Below the pieces are notes generated by a model. It ran no database searches. It was not told the DNA's origin and worked only from the letters and a program-made list of their open reading frames with translations. A stretch of DNA of 64,000 bases, taken from positions 5,113,001-5,177,000 of the forward strand of contig JARHVA010000458.1 of assembly GCA_037957365.1 (NCBI GenBank), given 5' to 3'. Below are positions 24,950 to 36,096 of this stretch, piece after piece. How positions within the stretch are numbered: position 1 is the first letter of the stretch; each line of letters begins with the position of its first letter. The DNA comes from Torreya grandis. Taxonomy: Eukaryota > Streptophyta > Pinopsida > Cupressales > Taxaceae. The position numbers and the translations under genes were made by a program.

Positions 24950-25692
24950 ACATGCATTTATTAAAGATCAAGAAGTTGAGGAAACCATTCATAGGTTTAT
25001 TTAATAATGAGTCCTTCCTTTTTAATGAATTAACCACTAAGCAATTTTATAAGTTGAGGTAGGCCATGTGCACCACTCTGATTTTAGATACCCTAAATTT
25101 TCCAAACACATTCATTGAAATTGATGTGTTAAGGTATGGAATGGGGAAAATACTCATGTAGGAAGGAAGACCCATTGAATTTGACAACCAACATATCAAA
25201 TATAAGAATTCACTAAATCATATATATGATAAGGATATGATGGTAATTTTTCATCTAGTCAAACAATGGAAACCATATCTGATGGGTAGACCTTTAAGGT
25301 GAAAACAGATCATGAGAGTTTAAAATATTTGTTGTAATAGAGGTTGTCATGCAAAGAACAACAAAGATGAGTAATAAATTGTTTGGGATATTAATTTTAA
25401 ATAATACAAGAAATGAAAGGATAATGTAGTGGAAAATGAATTATCTAAGAGGGATGAGTCCACATATAACTATAATGTACGATGTCCATATGGAAGGTAG
25501 ACTAGGTGGGTGAGGAAATATTTGAATGAGAGAATTACACTTATACATAGGTTTTGATTCAAAATATACAACACGATTCTAGTGTTTCAAAAAAAAATTG
25601 GAAAAGGAATGGCTTTTGGTATAAATATAGGTTGTACCTATGCAAGAACTATGCCCTTAAGCACAAGTTATTACTGTTAGGAACCCATTTAT
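24950..25692 (+). pseudogene. Chromovirus RT-connection/RNase H fragment (+)
   Basis: A Ty3/gypsy chromovirus pol scrap on the plus strand. AMCTTLILDTLNFPNTFIEID (25045-25115) joins the RT connection to RNase H with its first Asp. ILM-stop-EGRPIEFDNQ and KYKNSLNHIYDKDMMVIFHL (about 25200) follow. ENELSKRDES near 25435 matches the end of RNase H (the ADALSRK position). WYKYRLYLCKNYALKH near 25615 matches the entry to the integrase zinc-finger domain. It then stops, apparently cut by the LTR candidate at 25677. The orientation is opposite to the chromovirus on its right, so it is a separate element. Confidence 0.8.
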
Positions 25693-26331
25693 AGAAAAAT
25701 TAATATAAAAATAAAAATATAACTAATATATATTGAATGAAAATAAAATAATAAGATTTTATTGAAATTGATAGAGTCTCAATATAAATTAGCACAAGTT
25801 ATTTCGAGGGGGTAACCTCATTTGATCACAACTCAAAAAATATTCAATTGATGATCCTTTTAAAAGAAGGAATTTTTGTTGGATTATAGAAAGGCAATTC
25901 AGTTTATGTTTTGTACATGGTTAAGAAACTAGTTTTGTCCTTGATATCCTAAGATTGGGTAATAAACATGTGTTTTAAGTTAAAGAGATAATGTGTTATG
26001 ATGAATGAGATAGATAATAAATTCATTCGTATCACTATAGATACTAACTTCGTTCATATCAACATAATATTATATGCTCACTTCATTCAATCTGAATCAC
26101 TTCTTTTGATATAATATCAATGTTTATCTCACTTAATTTGATCCTCTTCATAATAATGAAAGCTATCATAAGTCCTTTATTTAATCTATTGTACTCAAGT
26201 CAATTACTAACTTCCATACACGTGGGATGATTAAAATATAAAATGGGATGACTTACAAAGCATAAGCATCAAATATTTTATTTATAAAACCTAATATAAA
26301 CTAGAAGAGTTAGGATGAAGTGGTTTTAACA
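25677..26331 (-). repeat. Candidate 3' LTR of the minus-strand chromovirus
   Basis: On the minus strand it would begin TGTTAAAACCACTTC directly after the chromodomain-like tail and end GGGTTCCTAACA, giving TG...CA termini and about 655 bp. No second copy was found in the window, so this is inferred from position and termini only. Confidence 0.4.
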
Positions 26332-26339
26332 TGACCTTA

Positions 26340-28150
26340 TACTTTAAAAAAATTATCCTCAAGGGTTGAGATGAGGAAACAATTACAATAATTGGAGTAT
26401 GGATTCCCATGTCACATTTTTTGATTGCATGCCACACCATTGTACCAAAGTATTGGTGATATTCAATTGTAGAATTGGTAGGATAACCAGTTGAGGATGG
26501 ACTCAGGTTATAGAAGATATATATTTTAGTGTCAAGCTATGATATTATTGTTTGGGCCCAAACATGCTGACTAATGACATTTTTAAAACATGATACTTGG
26601 AAAACTGCATGGATCTTTGAGGAGGAGATAAGATCTAACTTGTATGCCACAAGACCAATTTTTAAAATCAATTTATAAGAACCATAAAACTCTGGTGAAA
26701 GTTTCTAAGAGCCATTAAAATTGAAAGAGGACTACTTATAAGTCTAGAGCCAGAGAAAAAACATGTAACCAAAATTGAAATCCTATTCTAAGTGGTGTTG
26801 ATTGACCTGCTGCTTCATGTGAGTTTATGCTAGATGGAGGCTATACTTGAGATTTTGAAGGAAAATTTTATATGTCTAGAGTGTGGAATCAACTTCATTT
26901 ACCTTGGAGATACATGGAAGGCATTTCTAAAGAGAAGGTGGTGGTTGCCCATAAATTGCCTCATATGGGGTCATCTTGGTAGTAGTGTAGTATGTAGAGT
27001 TGTGCCTCCATTTTTTAAGTGTTACCATTTGACCTAGTGAGTCTATTGATCAGAGGAAAAATAATGCAGATAGGTATCCAAACCTTTTTTTACAATTTTC
27101 ATTTTACCATTAGTTTTTGGATGGTAGGCAAAATACATTTTAAATTGGGTGTCATAGTGGTGGAAATTCTCCTTCTAGAAGTAACTAGCAAAAGTAGTAT
27201 TACAATTGCACATAATTGAGTTAGGTAGCCCATGGATACATAAGATTTGATCAAGAAATATTTGATAAATAATTGAGGAATTAAAATTATGGCTAAGGAT
27301 TTTTAAAAGGGCATACATAGATAGCCGATCCACCACCATGAGAATTATTAATTTCCCACCTTACTTGGGGTGTCCTCAACAAAGTCAATGGAAATATCTA
27401 ACCATACCTAGATAGGGATAGGTAAGGGTTGGAACATTCATGGGTGGTGATATTTTCCCCTTTTTGTGATGACACATTTTAAGTTTTGCCACAAACTATT
27501 TGATATCCTATTTAATGTCATCCCATAAGAAACTACAGTTGATCCTTTCATAGATTTTTAAATAACTTGAGTGATCAACTAATGGAGAGGTATGCAACTC
27601 TAATATAATTTATATCTTGGTGTTGAGGTTGGTATAAATATTAAATTCCCTTTATGCCTTAAATAGTGACCATACATATTAAATAATGCATGCATTTTAA
27701 TAGAGCCATTCTTGTTGTTCCTGATGCACCCAGTCTGGTATTTGGAAGGATAGTGATCACAAAGTCATTTGTTCTTCATACTTGTGAGACAACACATCTA
27801 AAAATTTGTATTTACTCTTCTTGTATGTAATCTTATAGTCATATCCAATTAATTTGGTTACCCAAACTTTTTGCTTATGAGAAGAGATTCTTTGCTCCAA
27901 AAATCACTTTGAGGCCATGGTGATAAGTTTTAATGTAAAAGTGACTCTCGACTAGGTATGGGCACTACTTGTTAATGGCATGGAGTATAGATAACATCTC
28001 TTCCTCATATGTGGAAAGATAAAATTTTTCCCTATAAGTGTCTTGATGGTGAATGCAATGGATTAATCATCTTGCATTTAAATAGATCCAATGCCACTTC
28101 TCAAGGCATCAATTTTGATGAAAAATGGTTTGGATAAGTTAGGAATACCC
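26340..28150 (-). pseudogene. Chromovirus RNase H, integrase and chromodomain-like tail
   Basis: From right to left: IPNLSKPFFIKIDALRSGIG (28145-28085) opens RNase H, and YDYKITYKKSKYKFLDVLSH closes it near 27815. The integrase zinc-finger region reads LHTSPLVDHS near 27600. The core has MVVDRLSMYALL near 27335 (first Asp kept) and a strongly altered second Asp region. YHPKTNGKMKIVKKG near 27125-27080 has Lys (27097-27099 complement) where the catalytic Glu should be. MTPYEAIYGQPPPSL near 26975 follows. The tail has NVTWES near 26400, like a chromodomain that tethers integration to heterochromatin. Many stops are present. Confidence 0.82.
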
Positions 28151-28155
28151 AAAAA

Positions 28156-28612
28156 TATTAGGAATATAGAATGCAGACCAATATTAATGAAATAAAGATG
28201 AAAATAAAATATAAAAAACACAACACAAAAGAGACACAAATTTAATATAGTTCACCCAAAATGGGCTACGTCCACATAGAAATAGCAAATTCTCTTATTG
28301 AATCCAACAAATGAAGAGATAAACCTGCAATACATCCATTGAAATTTCCTCTTCACTCACACACAGTGTTCTACCATGATTACAATGCCATCATATCAAA
28401 GGAGGGTTATAAATTAGGGAAAAAATGCACCAACATAATTTATACCATTAGATCTATGACCTAATAGTGAATGGTATAGATTTACTACAACCTTACAATA
28501 TTTTACAATGCATTTTCACAAAATTATGTGACCCTAGTGGGGGGGCATTACCCCCCACACACCCCTTTCAGGAACTGGGCATTATAATAAGATCAAGATC
28601 CACCATCCAATA
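28156..28612 (-). repeat. Copia remnant 3' LTR (complete)
   Basis: It runs TATTAGGAATATAG ... CACCATCCAATA as written on plus. On the minus strand it starts TATTGGATGGTG, after a PPT reading AAGTGGGAGAT. The last 84 bp match 29021-29104 (shared GTGACCCTAGT, GGGG, CACCCCTT, ACTAGGCATTATAA-type blocks). Confidence 0.75.
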
Positions 28613-28615
28613 ATC

Positions 28616-28960
28616 TCCCACTTGGAGACCGATTATTGTAACTCCATTGATACAACTCTTCCTTGAAATTTTATTTGAACTTTGACCCTTACATGTTTCT
28701 CATCTTCCTTGTTATCCCTAAAGACCTATTGATGCTGAACAACTCTCTAGCTTCTCCTTTGTGACTACCTTTGTTAGCATTTATACATGATTCTAAATCA
28801 TATGAATATTTTTTGACTTCAATTGACCATCTTCCAAAACTAAATGAATGAAGTGATACCCAAGTTATATATGTTTGGTTCTTGAGTAGAATGTTGAGTT
28901 CTTTGTTGAATGAGTCACACTCTGGATATCACCATATAACTTACAATCTTCCTACTTCTA
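28616..28960 (-). pseudogene. Copia RNase H C-terminus
   Basis: On the minus strand this reads KLYGDIQSVTHSTKNSTFYS (about 28945-28885), then RTKHI, YHFIHLVLEDGQL and MLTKVVTKEKLESCSASIGL (about 28790-28730). This is the conserved end of Ty1/copia RNase H that precedes the 3' LTR. Stops and the missing 5' part make it a relic. Confidence 0.85.
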
Positions 28961-29020
28961 CCTCAAATCTTTCATTAACCATTACATCCATATCATCACC
29001 CCTCCACCCAAGACCCCATG

Positions 29021-29104
29021 GTGACCCTAGTAGGGGGATGTTTCTCCTCACACCCCTTGTCAAGAACTAGGCATTATAAGCAGATCAAGCTCTACCATCC
29101 AATA
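29021..29104 (-). repeat. Copia remnant 5' LTR fragment
   Basis: Only the U3-proximal 84 bp (GGTGACCCTAGT ... ACCATCCAATA on plus) remain, matching the right end of 28156-28612. DNA between 28960 and 29020 is not LTR, so the rest was deleted. Confidence 0.75.
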
Positions 29105-29965
29105 AAAACAAGTGTAGTGCACATTGCATGCCTGAACAATTTGAAGGATTTTTATTCTACCTCATACCACTAAAAGGCATATTTTTAAACATGGACATTA
29201 AAGGAGTGTCAATTTCCTCATAATATTGAATGAAAATTTTAAAATACCTAATCAGGACCAATAATATGTGAGGCTCTTGAGTGATTTGGGTTTATAAAAA
29301 AAACATAGCCTCATTTTTTTCAAGATCTACTTTGACATCTACCTTAGAGATAATGTGTCCAATATACTCAATTTTATTCTGGAAAAAAATACACTTGGAA
29401 CATTTGACACATAAGTGGTTATTAGCAAGGATTTAGAAGGTGTGATCCAAATGTATCAGATGATCCTCTCATAGACAACTATAAAAAAGGATGTTATCAA
29501 AGAAAACTAGGAGGAATTTGCATAGAAATGACTGAAATATCTTGTTCATTAAGTCATAAAATATTGATGGATCATTTATGGAACCAAAGGGAATGATAAG
29601 AAAATCACAATGGCCATCATGACTTTGAAAGGTCTTCTTGGGTATTTCATATTACTTGATGTGGATATGGTGATAACTTGATCATAAGTCAATCTTCGAG
29701 AACAAACAAACTCCATGAAATTATTCAAGCAAATCATCAATCACTAGAATGGGAAACTTGCCCTTGATAGTGATTTTTTTGAGTGTGTAAAAGTCAATAT
29801 AGAGGCATCAAGACATTTTTATGTACCAAAAATATAGTAGACAAGTAAGAATTGATTCTAGGCCTAATGACTCCAACTTACAATAATTATTGCATCATTT
29901 TTTCCATTTCATTATTGTGTATAAATGGGTATCAATAAGGGAAAATGTTATGAGGTATACTAATT
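29105..29965 (-). pseudogene. Chromovirus reverse transcriptase
   Basis: On the minus strand the fingers/palm read KITIKGKFPILVIDDLLE (about 29790-29735) and GVCLFSKIDL. The catalytic loop reads LLVFFDNILFYS near 29510-29475, with F-D-N-I in place of the F/Y-D-D-I of chromoviruses, so one catalytic Asp is lost. CVKCSKCIFFQNKIEYIGHI near 29400 and the connection FKIFIQYYEEIDTPL follow. It ends at AMCTTLVF, where the copia remnant starts. Confidence 0.83.
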
Positions 29966-30320
29966 AAAATATCATGAATTACATGATCTTAGGACTGTTA
30001 TGGGGGTTGTTACTAGTTTGGATTGTATCCTTGAGGTAAAGATGTTCAGACTTGCCTCATTTAGGTGATATAATGGAATCACCTCTAGGTATGGGTATCC
30101 TATTGGGTGAGGTGAATCTCTAGTTTTGGGGCTAGCTCCCTTGATGCAACATATAAACTCAAATCCTAAACCTACTTTCACCAGGTATGGGTAGTCAATG
30201 AAAATAGATAGAAGGATGCATTAAATAAACCTAAGCTATGGGAGGTGATGCACCAATATGTTTTATCTCCTCTAATTGATCTTTAACAACACTTATAGAT
30301 ATAACAGGACTGATTGCTAA

Positions 30321-30350
30321 CACACACACACACACTCTCTCTCTCTCTCT
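30321..30350. repeat. Compound CA/CT microsatellite
   Basis: About seven CA units run directly into about eight CT units. Confidence 0.95.
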
Positions 30351-31003
30351 AAAAGACTCCTACACATCAGTGTTTCACATGGAGGTTATCTTATATGACT
30401 ATGACCTAAGGATAATGAATGAGAGGCCTAATCAAGACAATATCAATCAATTCTCACCATAAGTACAAACACTAACACCTTCACACATCATGTAACCTGT
30501 ATAACACAATCCACTAGTACTTAGGTGAATACAAGGACCTATAAAGGGAGAACAATCAATCACTTGTGCAAATATAACCAACATCAACACACTAAAATAC
30601 CAACATAAAAAGGGATAAATTAGTCTTTTATTATCTCAAGGTTATAGATACAAATGGGAAACAGTTTCACATGTCTAGTAGAGGGATCCATATAATGGCT
30701 CTTGAAGCCCAATTTGTATAACATGATGAGAGAAAGAAGGAGAAGAGAGAACTAATGATCATAAATTTTGAAACACACCTCTATTTTTTAGTTTAAAATC
30801 AAAAGGATAGTGCACAAGACCCCACTTTTTATCCCTCTTCAATGCATTAGTCATACTTAGTTGATGGTCTTCATGGAGGTGTGGCATATAGGAGTGGTAA
30901 AAGATAATTCAGTCTTGGTTAACTTCATTCAGGGGATGATCATGTCAATGTGGTCAACCACTCCTTTTCTTGGTAGTTATAGTAGTAGAAGATGGTTTAT
31001 CTT

Positions 31004-31245
31004 GGCCTTAATGAAGCCTCAACTAGCCCATCCTTCTATTATGCATGTCAATAAGGCTTTAAAAACTGCCCTGTTCTCCATAATGGACATAAAATGTACA
31101 TGCTCACCTCCATGAAGCATTTATGGCCTTAATGAAGCCTCATCTAGCCCATCCTTCCATTATGCATGTCAATAAGGCTTAAAAAACTGCCATGTTCTCC
31201 ATAATAGACATGAAATTTATATGCTCACCTCCATGAAGTAGTTAA
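31004..31245. repeat. 121-bp tandem duplication
   Basis: GGCCTTAATGAAGCCTC begins at 31004 and at 31125. Each is followed by the same block ending CTCACCTCCATGAAG. The copies differ at roughly ten positions, so the duplication is old but recognisable. Confidence 0.9.
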
Positions 31246-33500
31246 AAGATAATTTATGGTTCTCCATTAACCCTCTTAGCAGCCTTTATGCCAAGATACA
31301 TCTTCCTCAATTGACCAAATATACATACTAGGAAACTAAGCCTAATCATTTAGCACTAGTCACTTGGATGGTCATGATACTCGTATATAACCTTGATAAT
31401 GTGTTAGTGATCATGTTTCAAGACCAAAAAATCATATCATACCATGGATTGTACATTTTAGGTAGTGTAGACCTATAATTCTTATTCATGTAGGTGACTA
31501 GGTCATCCTCTACTAGCACCTCTAGACTACCTCTCTAGTCCAAGATTTCAAAATCACTTACAAGGGGATTTTATATTAGTTTATGGCTTGAAAAGTTAGA
31601 AAACATATCACATCACCCTCCTAAACTATCTTCAAGTTCTATCCCTACACTTTGAATTCACCATGAAAACTTGCAAAAATAGGTTGTTTACTACATCTGT
31701 ACAAGTGTCCATACAAACCAATTATATGAGCAAGACCTTCTCAGAGTGTAAGATGTTTTTTAAGTGTTTTCTAAGCCAAACCAAGGAATTTGGATTCATT
31801 TGTTTTAGGTTCTCCTCCATTACATTATTATTAGGGTTTTGCAAGGGTTTAATGTGTTGTTATCTCTTAAGGATTTTTAATAAAGTACATATACTTTCTT
31901 TCCTTCCTAATACCACAAAGTGGAAGGGGATAGACCCCTCCAAATCCTAAAAATTAATTTTACCACCATACAAACTTTTAGGAAATATATAAGTGAAATT
32001 TGGTGGTCTCTAAGGCTCAAGTATGCATTCTGAGAGTGATCTATGATCTTGGTGATTATTCATATAGGTTAGGGACCTAAACCAACTCCCAATAACACTA
32101 TAATGTAGTATGGATACATCTTTACTACATAAAATATACTTTGGGCCCCATACATGAGGTCATGGTCATATTGAGCAAAAGAATACCTATCTTGGGTAGC
32201 AATTCTACAACTCAAAAGGCTTAAGAAGGTCTTCAGGACAAAATAGTACTTTATTTTCCTCTCTCTACCTATGGATGCCTCCCTAGGGTCTGAAGTATCT
32301 TCCTCCAAATTTTTAATTCCTCTACACTCTCATTTCACCCTAATTAGACCATATTCCACATGACTATGTATATAGGTTTATGCTTTGATCTTAAGTTCTA
32401 TATGCCTAAATAGTCCCTATCAAAATGATTATCCTTTCTTATTGATTATGAGAAATTAATATATATTTTAATATCACTATAATAAACATTGAAATTTTAT
32501 TCACTTCCTCTTGATTACCTATTTTTCTTCAAGTTTAACAAGCACTTCTCATACACCTATCTAGGGTTTGTAAGCCACTAGATCAGTTTGACCCTAGAGG
32601 TCTATTTATTAGGTTCTTGGGCTTTCCTCTTTATTAAATGAGATAAAATACATGGAAAAACCTTATAAAATAATAATTCACCTCCTTAGGGCCTTAAATC
32701 CTCCAAATACTCCCAAGAATTCAATTTCTCTTCTAGTTTCATGCTTAGGACTATGCCTGCCCATTGAGGCCTACTAGGCCTAATTAGCCTGTCAAGGCTC
32801 TTCATTTACTTAAAAATACCAATCCATCTCAATGAATATTGTGTAACCTTATTAAGAAATTCAAGATACTTATTTCTTACTCCCTCACCTTACATCCATG
32901 AATGGTTCAAAGTACTCTCCACTCTTCTCCAAGGTCTTGCCTATAGGAATTTAATGGTCATGTCTATAATAAGTGTGAACATCATCCATTGTTTTGGAAC
33001 TTTATGTTTTATAAATTATTTCAATATGATATCTAGGATATTAAAAGTTTCTATATACCTTTGAGACCCTTACTCACTTCACATATACCTATTTTCTCCA
33101 TTCTTGCATGACAAAATTGTAGGTGCTAGCATCTTGGGTTATAAGGATGTATCTTCTCTTCTTGTTATCACCTTAAGGTCTCACTAAGAAATGGAAACAT
33201 GATGTATAAGGTAATTTTACTTTCATATAACCATATATTCTTTCACCCAAACCATCTTCCACTCAACTTTGTAATCACAGCTCTGCCTTTTCATGACTAG
33301 CCTATAGGTCAATTTGGGTCCACTTCTTCAATTTGCTTGATCATCATGTGAGTTCAACATAAATTTAGATATAATTTTAATATAAATTATTGTTTTATAA
33401 GTCTATCATATGCATCCTTGGGTACCTTTTGTACTAGTTTAAGATTAAAATGGTTAAAGGGCTAATTGTTTGCCTATAAGAGTGATTTGGAATCTTAGAC

Positions 33501-33948
33501 TGTAGACACCAAAATAGTGTCAACACCCCCCTTTTGGTCCCTTTCTAAATTCAACATGCTTAACCTATACTTTATTAATTTAAAATATTTATTTTAAATT
33601 AATCATCCCCTTTAGCCACCTCACCTTAGATTCCTAGCTCTTCGACCATTTATCACCCTATGACAAATCATAATGACCTAAGACCTATTTCAACTCCCCC
33701 ACTAATCCTCGCACCTATTAAACCCACCCTTTGGACTGTTCACCAACAACAGCTAAACTTGGCAGATGGAGGAATGGGCAAAAGGCTTAAAATAGCCTTT
33801 TTACCCATCTTTTAGCCACTGACATTGGTTACCAGTCGGCCGATGCCGGCAGAATCACCGACGTCGGTTGCTTAAAACTAAATTCTGACCCCAAATTCTC
33901 CTCGAATCGATTTCACCCAAAGGCTAATTCTCTTGCTCCAAAAATTTG

Positions 33949-33984
<36 letters not shown>

Positions 33985-34887
33985 CGCACACCAAGCATCA
34001 CAGGCTATAGGAACTCTGCATCAGTCACTCCACACCTGATTGAAACATTGTAAGAAGTCTTCTACATTAGCCACATCGGGAACAAGCATTCACACCCTTG
34101 ATTCTTTAGTAAGCAAGAGCTAAGTATTCTTCTTCTATTTCATTTCAGTAATTTAGAAAGCATTAGCAATTATCTTCTATTTAGCATTTCTAAATATCAT
34201 CAACCAGACCTGACTTTCTTCTTGGAGAGGCTAAAAAGCCTTTCCTTTATCTTGACCCATTTTGACAACTTGTCCCCTACCTTTTGTCCTTCCTAAGACT
34301 CTGTCCACTACCCTGTATCCCTGTACAACCCTTTTGAATCTCCTAGACCATTCTATTGACCACAGACATTACCTGAGACCCGTCTAAAGCCCATTGCCCC
34401 TACCGACATTGACATCAAGACCCATTGCCCCTACCGACGTTGGCAGCATAACCGACGTCGGCAACCTTGACCAACCGACGTCGGCAACCTTGACCAACCG
34501 ACCTTGGAAGAACTACCGATGTCGGCAACTGTGGAAGACCGATAGCAAAATATAGGTACACATTATCTCTATTTCTTTTGTTCAGTCTTTCACCATTTCT
34601 CTTTCTAGCAACACTCTTTTGTCAAATAAGTGGACTGTCATCCCTCAAGGAAGTCTTTGCACTTTTGGGACCGAGCTTTGCTTGGCAGTCCACCATATAT
34701 CTATCTAACATTTTCTTTGTTTGAGTCTTTCTTATCTACAGGTGTCATCCTCCATAGCCAAAGAGGAGCTCCTTCAATCGTCTGGATAACGGTGCGCAAC
34801 TTCATCCAGGTATCATCTAACCCCTGACCATTATCTTTTAGTTTCTTATTTCTTTTGAATTTGAAAAGTGAAAAAGAGTTAGAAACA
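33501..34887 (+). repeat. 5' LTR of element B
   Basis: It is 1387 bp long, from TGTAGACACC to AGAAACA. It carries a 30-bp CT run (33951-33980), shorter in the 3' copy, and two groups of CG-centred palindromes: ACCGACGTCGGT at 33857-33868, and a cluster at 34402-34525 in which a unit of about 23 bp (ACCGACGTCGGCAACCTTGA plus three bases) is repeated. The 3' LTR has fewer copies of this unit, which explains part of the length difference. Confidence 0.95.
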
Positions 34888-34891
34888 TTTT

Positions 34892-34911
34892 TGGCATGCC
34901 CGGTGGGACCC
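34892..34911 (+). promoter_or_regulatory. Primer-binding-site-like region of element B
   Basis: TGGCATGCCCGGTGGGACCC begins five bases after the LTR and is the expected tRNA-primer site. A related, decayed version follows the 5' LTR of element A. Confidence 0.6.
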
Positions 34912-36096
34912 TGGGATTTTCCTTGGGTTCATTTCTTCTAAAACAAACTTTCATATAGGTGCATTAGGGAATTTTCTCTCCTTGTATCCTTCTTTCTTTC
35001 TCTTTTGAAAAGACACCATTAACACAAGTTAAAAAGAACTTTTTCTTCTTGTCACTTCCTTTTTGCATCTTATAGTAGTTAAATTCATGCTCTTGATCCT
35101 TTCCTTAATTGTTTGCATCCGAACAAAACATTTCAATTTGGGCTAAAATCTATTGCATTTCATTCCTGCTTGAATGCATTTTTAGCTCATTTAGTAATTA
35201 AAAATGCATTATGAATAAATCATAGTGTACCTATGTTACACAACCTGACCACATTCAAAAATCAAACATCTAAACATACCTGAGACAAGGCTCGACTAGG
35301 ACTTCATCACCTAGCAGATACCTTACCCTTCTTGGTAATCCTACTTGGACTTCACTACCAAGGGGAGAACCCACTCTATTCTCTGGTAGAGTATAAACTC
35401 TAGGGAAAGTATATACTGGCTAAGCGACCCAACTTATATCTGGCCTCGTGAAGTGAGGGGAGCAAGCTCCTAGCACCAAGCCATGTACAGAACCTAATAT
35501 AGATTTTGAGCACCAAAACTTAACCTAAAACCAACCTTAGACTGCCTCTTTTAGGACCCATTCTAAAAGCCCAACTTCCCAAACACATTCTTCTAAGGCA
35601 TAAGCCAACACGACTCTAAAATTTATTCTTAGGAATTTAATGTTTAGAGTTGGCTTGCCTTCATCTACTTTTCTATTTTTATTTGGTTTTTTGAGCTGGT
35701 AAGGATGAATCATTCTAAGCTTCAAAAACAACTCAAAACTTTCTTTTTCTTCCAAAAACTTTCAGTTTTCTGAGTTCCTGGAAACACACAGTAACCGACA
35801 TCAATTTTTCCACCGACGTCGGCACCTATCTTCACCAACATCGGTTATCTAACTGACATCAATTTTTCTATCGATGTCAGTCACTGTCAAAATTCTTTTT
35901 CTCAAATAGCAAGCTAAAAACCTGACCTTATTGCTATCAAACACAAATTTTGGTTTTCTGAGGCTGAAACATATAGTTTTTAGAACCTAAATCTATTTTG
36001 CCTTGGATGGTTTTGACACTTAGTCAAACCAAAACTCTTGTTGACCACACAAGGCAACAACCACTTCCACCTTGGCCTTTTATATAAAGTCCCCAA
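34912..36096 (+). other. Leader of element B
   Basis: No coding signal is visible. Near 35282-35370 two imperfect copies of a CTAGGACTTCATCACCTAG-type phrase lie side by side. At 35793-35885 five degenerate copies of the ACCGACGTCGGT palindrome occur (perfect inner core at 35812-35823). Confidence 0.65.

Larger units (their letters stand above)
28156..29104 (-). mobile_element. Collapsed copia element nested in the chromovirus
   Basis: A 949-bp deletion derivative on the minus strand. It consists of a left LTR (28156-28612), a PPT (CTCCCACTT, 28616-28624 as read on plus), the last part of a copia RNase H, and about 84 bp of the right LTR (29021-29104). Flanks AAAAA (28151-28155) and AAAAC (29105-29109) look like a 5-bp target-site duplication with one change. 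The chromovirus reading resumes on both sides. Nearly all of gag-pol and most of one LTR are gone. Confidence 0.82.
25677..29965 (-). mobile_element. Minus-strand chromovirus (Ty3/gypsy), truncated
   Basis: The pol order on the minus strand is RT (29965-29370), connection and start of RNase H (to 29105), rest of RNase H (28150-27780), integrase (about 27650-26880) and a chromodomain-like tail (about 26560-26340). A copia remnant interrupts it at 28156-29104. Gag and protease were not recognised to the right of 29965, so the 5' half is missing or unrecognisable. Confidence 0.8.
29966..33500. other. Unassigned decayed DNA
   Basis: No gene, LTR pair or recognisable pol domain was identified. 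It contains a CA/CT microsatellite, a 121-bp tandem duplication and several short open stretches (for example 29972-30181 on minus and 31663-31950 on plus) that match nothing I know. It may hold the decayed 5' part of the minus-strand chromovirus and part of the DNA into which element B inserted. Confidence 0.4.

Noticed and set aside
33951..33980. CT run as a promoter element
   Set aside because: Its length differs between the two LTRs as expected for a microsatellite; no further promoter evidence.
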